DNA of 64,000 nucleotides. It comes from DATBDN01 sp963715995. Lineage in GTDB: Bacteria; Actinomycetota; Thermoleophilia; Solirubrobacterales; Thermoleophilaceae. Below, in pieces: positions 59,499 to 64,000 of this stretch. A program made the translations under genes and the position numbers. Position 1 is the first letter of the stretch, and every line of letters begins with the position of its first letter. Under the pieces are notes generated by a model. That model was given only the letters and a program-made list of their open reading frames with translations. It was not told the origin of the DNA and did not search any database. The DNA is taken from contig OY970283.1 of assembly GCA_963715995.1 (NCBI GenBank), positions 1,426,001 through 1,490,000 of the forward strand. Reading direction: 5' to 3'.

Positions 59499-60422
59499 AT
59501 GCGAGAGGATCGCCTGATCGGCGGAGTGCGCGACATCAGAAAGCCTGGCGCCGGCCAGGACAAGCTGGTCGCGCGCCTGCGCCACGAGGCGGAGCTGCGC
59601 GAGGACGACCTGAGGCGATTGCGCAAGCAACTCGATGCCGCCGTGCTCGAGCTGGAGGACCTCCGCGCGATCCGCGATGCGCTCACGCCGCCGGAGCTGC
59701 CCAGCCGTCCCGGACTGGACATCGCGGCGGCGTTCCTGCCGGCGACGGCCGAGCAGGTGAGCGGCGACTTCTATCTCGTCGCCGAAGGGCCGCAGGGCGC
59801 CACCGTCGTCGTGGTCGGCGACGTGATCGGGCACGGCCTTCAGGCTGCGCAGCGGGCGGCCTTCGTCCGCACGGCGTTCGCCGCGGTTGCGCCCTTCTCC
59901 GACGACCCGAGTCGCCTGCTGACCTGGGCGCACATCGCGCTCATCGAGCGCATCGGCACGAGCGCCGACTTCGTGACGGCCGCCTGCGCGACCTACCACC
60001 CCGGCACGCAGTTGCTGCGCTGGGCATACGCAGGCCATCCGCCAGGGCTCTGGCTCGACGACGGCACGCCTCTGGCCGTCCCCGAGCAGGGGACGCCGCT
60101 CGGCGTGGAGGAAGGCCTGGGATGCGTCGAGGGCTCGCGGACGGTGACGGCGCGCGAGGGCTTCCTGCTCTACACCGACGGCCTGACCGAAGCGCGGCGC
60201 GGCACCGAGATGTTCGGCGTCGAGGCTGTGAGCGCCGCATTGACGGAGCTGAGGGCACCTCTGGCGAGCGAGGCGATCTCGATCGTGCGCGCACGTGTCG
60301 CCGAGTTCGCCTACGGCGGCTTGACCGACGACCTCTGCCTGCTGGCGGTCCGCTTCGCGGAATCCCGCCGCGACGCGAAACCTGCCCGATCTAGCATCGG
60401 CTCCGGTACCGTCAGGTTGTAA
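59499..60422 (+). CDS. SpoIIE/RsbU-type PP2C Ser phosphatase
   Basis: This 307-residue phosphatase has a helical N-terminus (coiled coil, about 20-62) followed by the SpoIIE domain. 'FLPATAEQVSGDFYLV' holds the first metal-binding acidic residues, 'VVVVGDVIGHGLQAA' the D-V-x-G-H-G motif, 'CATYHPGTQLLRWAYAGHPPGLWL' the A-G-H-P-P element and 'FLLYTDGLTEAR ... GGLTDDLCLLAV' the last aspartates. Phosphatases of this type dephosphorylate anti-anti-sigma factors in the general stress response. It overlaps the region preceding the PAS-LuxR gene, so the two probably work in one signalling unit. Confidence 0.9.
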   Translation: MREDRLIGGVRDIRKPGAGQDKLVARLRHEAELREDDLRRLRKQLDAAVLELEDLRAIRDALTPPELPSRPGLDIAAAFLPATAEQVSGDFYLVAEGPQGATVVVVGDVIGHGLQAAQRAAFVRTAFAAVAPFSDDPSRLLTWAHIALIERIGTSADFVTAACATYHPGTQLLRWAYAGHPPGLWLDDGTPLAVPEQGTPLGVEEGLGCVEGSRTVTAREGFLLYTDGLTEARRGTEMFGVEAVSAALTELRAPLASEAISIVRARVAEFAYGGLTDDLCLLAVRFAESRRDAKPARSSIGSGTVRL

Positions 60423-60508
60423 CAGATCTGACGTTTGACCTGCGGTCGTACATCGGCGGGATCCTCGATCAGATCCCCGGCGCCGCCGCGTTCACCTTCG
60501 ACACCGAG

Positions 60509-61375
60509 ATGCGTGTGCGCGATGCATACGGCGACACGTTCCGGCGCGCCGGGCTCAATCCGCGCAAGCTCGCGGGCAAGAGGCTCTCCGACATCCTGCC
60601 GGAGGACCTGTGGACCGGGGTCAGGGGCCCCCTCGTCGGCGTGCTCGCCGGACGCGAGCTTGCGTTCGCGTACTCGGCCGCTGTAGGCGAGTACCACATC
60701 GTCGTCACGCCGCTGCGTGTGAACGACGAAGTGGTCGGAGGCCTCGTCGTGATCCACGAGCTGAACCCCACGGCGTCACCCGGAGCGACGGTCGACACCG
60801 AGGAGGAGGACGCTCGCGAGTCGCGGCGGCGCCAAGCCTTGAGCCTGGCGGGGATCGGCACCTGGGAGCTTGACCTGCGCACGGGGAACGCGCGCTGGTC
60901 GGAGGAGTACCACGCCCTCTACGGCGTCGACCCGCAGCGGTTCGTGGCGAGCCGCGAGGCGTTTCAGAGGCTTGTCCTGCCCGAGGACCGCAGCGTGGTC
61001 GCAGAGGCACTCGATCGGATCGCTCGCGACGGGATCGCGACCGAGATTCGGTACCGAATCTCGCGCCCGAGCGACGGCGCCGTGCGGATCCTGCGCAGCC
61101 ATGTGACCGCGCGCATCGATTCCGATGGCAAGCCCGCCGTCCTGCTCGGAACCGGGCAGGACGTCTCGGATCTCGTGATGGTGCTCTCCCAGCGTGAGCG
61201 CGAGATGCTGATGCTGCTCGCCGAGGGGCTCAGCGGCACCGAGATCGCAGCCCAGCTTGTGCTCTCGCCTGCCACCGTCAGAACGCACATCCGCAACGCG
61301 ATCGTGAAGCTCGGCGCCCACACCCGCGGCCAGGCGATCGCAATCGCCCTCCGCTCCGAAGAAATCGGCTCCTAG
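60509..61375 (+). CDS. PAS-domain LuxR-family regulator
   Basis: This 288-residue protein has two PAS-like domains (about 1-85, 'RKLAGKRLSDILPED'; about 108-205, 'AGIGTWELDLRTGNARWSEE ... AREI'-like 'GIATEIRYRISRPSDGAVRIL') and a C-terminal LuxR-type HTH ('LSQREREMLMLLAEGLSGTEIAAQLVLSPATVRTHIRNAIVKLGAHTR', about 220-268). The ATG at 60509 is the first canonical start. Coding-like sequence continues in frame upstream ('LTFDLRSYIGGILDQIPGAA', 60428 on) with no ATG, GTG or TTG, so the real start may be a CTG at 60428 or be lost by an indel. It could sense redox or small molecules and be controlled together with the adjacent phosphatase. Confidence 0.82.
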   Translation: MRVRDAYGDTFRRAGLNPRKLAGKRLSDILPEDLWTGVRGPLVGVLAGRELAFAYSAAVGEYHIVVTPLRVNDEVVGGLVVIHELNPTASPGATVDTEEEDARESRRRQALSLAGIGTWELDLRTGNARWSEEYHALYGVDPQRFVASREAFQRLVLPEDRSVVAEALDRIARDGIATEIRYRISRPSDGAVRILRSHVTARIDSDGKPAVLLGTGQDVSDLVMVLSQREREMLMLLAEGLSGTEIAAQLVLSPATVRTHIRNAIVKLGAHTRGQAIAIALRSEEIGS

Positions 61376-61497
61376 CACGCCTTCAAGCCGCTACGTCAGC
61401 TGAGGTAACTGGGCCCGATCTACCTGAATTGTGGTACTGGCCGCACCCCATCCGGGGGTACGGTCAGGTACGACCAAGGATGGGGGATGGGATTCGC

Positions 61498-62952
61498 ATG
61501 GAGAGCTTGCTGCAGGATCATTCGGGACCGCAGTCCCAGAGTGTCGCGGAGCGCTTCTTCGAGCTGTGTCCGGGCATGCTGTGCGTCGCGGACCTGGACG
61601 GACACCTGACACGGCTGAGCCCGAGTTGGGAGAGCGTGCTCGGCCGCACGGTCGAGGAGCTGCTCGAGCGATCGCTCTCCGAACTGACGCACCCGGACGA
61701 CCTGGAGATCACGCAGGCAGCTCGCGAGCAGCTGCTCGCAGCGCCGGGTGAGGTGGTCACGTTCGAGAGCCGCTCGCGCGCGACTGACGACAGCTACCGC
61801 TGGCTGTCCTGGAGCGCGGGTATCGATCCCGAGCGTGAGCTCATCTACGCGGTCGCCACCGACGTCACGGAGCGCAAGGACGCAGAGTTCGCGGCTGCTG
61901 CCGAGGCCAGGCATCTCGCGGCCGTGGCCGCATCCGTCGACGACGCCATCATCACGAAGGATCGCCTGGGCACGATCACGAGCTGGAACCGCGGTGCCGA
62001 GCGCCTGTACGGCTACCGACCCGAGGAAGCGGTCGGACGTTCGGCAGCAATGCTGATTCCGGCGGACCATGCCGGCGAGGACCAGGAGATTCGCGAGAAG
62101 GTCCTGGCGGGCGCGCCCGCCTCGCACTACGAAACCATCAGGCTGCGAAAGGACGGGACGCGGGTCGAGGTGTCGCTGACAGCGTCAGGGATCGTCGATG
62201 CGGCCGGACGGGTGGTCGAGGCCGCGACGACCGCTCACGAGAGCACGGACATCCGCGCCGCGACTCGTGAGCTCAAGGCCGCCAACCTCGACCTCGAAGC
62301 GTTCGCATACAGCGTCTCGCACGACCTGCGCGCGCCGCTCAGGACGATCGGCGGCTTCGCGGCGATTCTCGAGGCCTCGTATGGCGCAGACATGCCCGAC
62401 GAGGCCAAGCGTTACCTCGGCCTGATCAAGAAGGGCAGCCGCGACATGGGCGAGTTGATGGACGACCTGCTGGTGTTCTCGCGGCTCGGCCGCCAGACGC
62501 CCGCCACGCAAATGATCGATCCGGCCCAGGTGGCCCGCCGCGCGCTCGAGCAGATCGCAGGGGACGACCAGGCCATCACGTCGATTGTCACCATCGATCA
62601 ACTGCGGCCATGCTGCGCTGATCCGGTGCTGCTGCGCCAGGTCTTCCAGAACCTGCTGTCGAACGCGCTGAAGTTCAGCGGCGGCCGGCAGGACGCTCGC
62701 GTCGAGGTCGGCTGCGACGACGCGGGCTACTACGTACGCGACAACGGCGTCGGCTTCGACCCTCGCTACGCCCACAAGCTGTTCGGGGTCTTCCAGCGCC
62801 TCCACCGCGCGGAGGACTACGAGGGCACCGGTGTAGGGCTGGCGATCGTAGAGCGGATAGTGGCCCGCCACGGCGGCGAGGTGTGGGCCGAGTCCGACGT
62901 CGGCCAGGGCGCAACCTTCCACTTCACGATTGGTGGTCCTCGCAATGCCTAA
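61498..62952 (+). CDS. PAS-domain sensor histidine kinase
   Basis: This kinase has about 484 residues. Two PAS domains lie at about 20-125 ('FFELCPGMLCVADLDGHLTRLSPSW') and about 140-255 ('VDDAIITKDRLGTITSWNRGAERLYGY'). A HisKA domain with the phospho-acceptor His in 'AFAYSVSHDLRAPLRTI' and a HATPase domain with 'NLLSNALKFS' (N box), 'YVRDNGVGFDPRYA' (G1) and 'EGTGVGLAIVERIVARHGG' (G2) complete it. No membrane segment is seen, so it is cytoplasmic. The ATG at 61498 has a ribosome-site-like GGGGG upstream; an in-frame ATG at 61480 is an alternative. Its end overlaps the next response regulator gene by 8 bp; that type is often paired with phytochrome-like kinases. Confidence 0.9.
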   Translation: MESLLQDHSGPQSQSVAERFFELCPGMLCVADLDGHLTRLSPSWESVLGRTVEELLERSLSELTHPDDLEITQAAREQLLAAPGEVVTFESRSRATDDSYRWLSWSAGIDPERELIYAVATDVTERKDAEFAAAAEARHLAAVAASVDDAIITKDRLGTITSWNRGAERLYGYRPEEAVGRSAAMLIPADHAGEDQEIREKVLAGAPASHYETIRLRKDGTRVEVSLTASGIVDAAGRVVEAATTAHESTDIRAATRELKAANLDLEAFAYSVSHDLRAPLRTIGGFAAILEASYGADMPDEAKRYLGLIKKGSRDMGELMDDLLVFSRLGRQTPATQMIDPAQVARRALEQIAGDDQAITSIVTIDQLRPCCADPVLLRQVFQNLLSNALKFSGGRQDARVEVGCDDAGYYVRDNGVGFDPRYAHKLFGVFQRLHRAEDYEGTGVGLAIVERIVARHGGEVWAESDVGQGATFHFTIGGPRNA

Positions 62953-63403
62953 CTCGTACGACGACGTCGACATCCTGCTGGTCGAGGACAACCCCAACGA
63001 CCTCGAGCTGACCCAGCACGCGCTGGGCGCCAGCAATCTTGCGAACCGGGTTCAGGTGGCCCGCGACGGCGAAGAGGCGCTTGACTTCCTGCTGTGCCGC
63101 GGCCGGTATTCCGAGCGCGACGCCAGCTCGGGCCCAAAGCTCGTGCTGCTCGACCTGAAGCTGCCGAAGGTGGATGGGCTCGAGGTGCTCCGCGCACTCA
63201 GGGAGGATCCCCGCACCAAGCTCCTCCCGGTGGTCGTGCTGACCTCGTCGGACCAGGAGACGGACATGGTCAAGAGCTACGCGCTCGGCGTGAACAGCTA
63301 TCTGGTCAAGCCGGTCGACTTCGGCGAGTTCACGACTGCGGTCTCGCAGCTCGGCATGTACTGGCTGATGCTGAACGAGAGCCCGCCGTTGGTGGCCGTG
63401 TGA
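62945..63403 (+). CDS. Single-domain response regulator (Rcp1-like)
   Basis: This 152-residue receiver-only protein has 'VDILLVEDNPNDLELTQHAL' with the acidic pair, the phospho-acceptor Asp in 'KLVLLDLKLPKVDGLEVL', Thr/Ser in 'VVVLTSSDQETD' and Lys in 'YLVKPVDFGEF'. The insert 'DGEEALDFLLCRGRYSERDAS' is typical of Rcp1-type partners of phytochrome-like and PAS kinases. It is coupled to the upstream kinase gene (8-bp overlap) and to the next regulator (GTGA overlap). It has no output domain, so it works by relay or protein interaction. Confidence 0.92.
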   Translation: MPNSYDDVDILLVEDNPNDLELTQHALGASNLANRVQVARDGEEALDFLLCRGRYSERDASSGPKLVLLDLKLPKVDGLEVLRALREDPRTKLLPVVVLTSSDQETDMVKSYALGVNSYLVKPVDFGEFTTAVSQLGMYWLMLNESPPLVAV

Positions 63404-64000
63404 ATTCCACGATCTTCAAGACGCTGAAGCCGCTCCGCGTGCTGGTCCTCGAAGATCGTTCGGATGACGCCGATCTGGTGATCGGCTACCTCAAGATCGA
63501 GGGCCTCCAGCCGGTTGCAACAGTGGTCGACGACGAGGCCGCGTTTCGTGCCGCGCTGACCGACGACTTCGATCTGATCATCACCGACTACAGCCTGCCG
63601 GCGTTCGATGGCCTGAGCGCAATTCGCGCGGTCAGGGAGATGGAGCCGCCGCGACCCCCGGTGATAGTGGTGACCGGAACCGCCAACGAGGACCAGGCGG
63701 TCGAGTGCATTCGCGCGGGGGCTGACGACTACCTGTTGAAGGACCGCCCGGCGCGGCTCGGTCAGGCCGTCAGGCAGGCGCTGGCGCGTCGCGAGCTGAG
63801 CGACCACAGCCACGACGTGGAGGCGGGACTTCGGTCTCGCGACGCGCAGCTGCGAGTGGCTCAGCGCATCGCCCGGATGGGCAGCTGGGAGTACGACGTG
63901 GCGACCAAGTCGCTCAGCGTGAGCGATGGCTTCCTGGACATCTTCGACCTGCGCGACTCACCGGAAGCCGTCAGTGTGGAGGGGTTCATAGCGGCGATCC
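63400..64000 (+). CDS. Receiver-PAS hybrid signalling protein, 3'-truncated by window end
   Basis: The visible 200 residues start at a GTG overlapping the previous stop. A receiver domain ('LRVLVLEDRSDDADLVIGYL', Asp in 'DLIITDYSLPAFDGLSAI', Thr in 'VIVVTGTANEDQA', Lys in 'DYLLKDRPARLGQAV') spans about 12-130. A linker helix and the start of a PAS-fold domain follow ('VAQRIARMGSWEYDVATKSLSVSDGFLDIFDL'). The remainder, probably a histidine kinase or GGDEF/HTH output, lies beyond the window. It completes a three-gene phosphorelay operon. Confidence 0.88.
   Translation, partial: MNSTIFKTLKPLRVLVLEDRSDDADLVIGYLKIEGLQPVATVVDDEAAFRAALTDDFDLIITDYSLPAFDGLSAIRAVREMEPPRPPVIVVTGTANEDQAVECIRAGADDYLLKDRPARLGQAVRQALARRELSDHSHDVEAGLRSRDAQLRVAQRIARMGSWEYDVATKSLSVSDGFLDIFDLRDSPEAVSVEGFIAAI

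Overview
The window is high-GC bacterial DNA whose gene content points to an actinomycete of the Thermoleophilia / Solirubrobacterales type. The evidence is an actinobacterial-style hyp operon, MMPL and DHA2 exporters, an NlpC/P60 cell-wall enzyme under a ydaO-type (c-di-AMP) riboswitch, and secreted proteins with the N-terminal 'ALGGGAYAA...NSVGPRQL...SVTGAKVKNGSL' signature common in that class. The taxonomic placement is an inference from protein style; no rRNA is present.

Layout. 1-5277: maturation genes of a [NiFe]-hydrogenase (protease, hypA, hypB, a double-SIS protein, frameshifted hypF, a small orphan ORF). 5274-9570 (minus): MMPL and MFS exporters with a TetR regulator, divergent from an aldo/keto reductase and a methyltransferase (9644-11463). 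11533-12090: a PadR regulator with a His-rich N-terminus and a palindromic operator. 12091-12535: a gene-free block of tandem repeats and three hairpins. 12536-16782 (minus): a MacAB-like efflux operon with a lipoprotein and a DUF5666 protein. 16838-19898: M20 peptidase (frameshifted) and a DHA2 exporter. 19940-22624 (minus): 5'-nucleotidase (frameshifted) and a PhoX-like phosphatase, separated from divergent uppP by four 11-bp repeats resembling a PHO/PhoP box. 23576-28546: greA, sixA-like, UDP-glucuronate decarboxylase-like, GH43, SDR and NlpC/P60-like genes. 28622-29616: the riboswitch, a second NlpC/P60 gene and its terminator.

29620-49350 is a genomic island in a tRNA-His gene. The 49-bp 3' part of the tRNA (29647-29695) is exactly repeated at 49302-49350, bracketing about 19.65 kb. 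The island carries a DUF4238 gene at its left edge and then a catabolic cluster: hydrolases, oxidoreductase, acetoacetyl-CoA synthetase, P450, FAH-family hydrolase, VOC (extradiol-like) protein, flavin monooxygenase, a complete branched-chain-type ABC importer with a LivH-LivM fusion, and two GntR regulators. It looks like uptake plus oxidative and ring-cleavage-type degradation of an unknown aromatic or terpenoid-like compound. No integrase was found.

49516-64000: secreted proteins; a three-gene signalling unit (51297-56153, minus) of a Ser/Thr kinase with an extracellular propeller, a pseudokinase with the same architecture and an FHA-HTH regulator; a COG4705-like membrane protein; a secreted protein with a freshly duplicated PepSY domain; then a SpoIIE phosphatase, PAS-LuxR regulator, PAS histidine kinase and two response regulators (the last cut by the window end).

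A property of the sequence itself matters for anyone using it. At least seven single-nucleotide frame breaks occur in otherwise well-conserved genes (hypF, M20 peptidase, 5'-nucleotidase, P450, livHM twice, flavin monooxygenase). They fall inside and outside the island, which suggests consensus indel errors more than gene decay.
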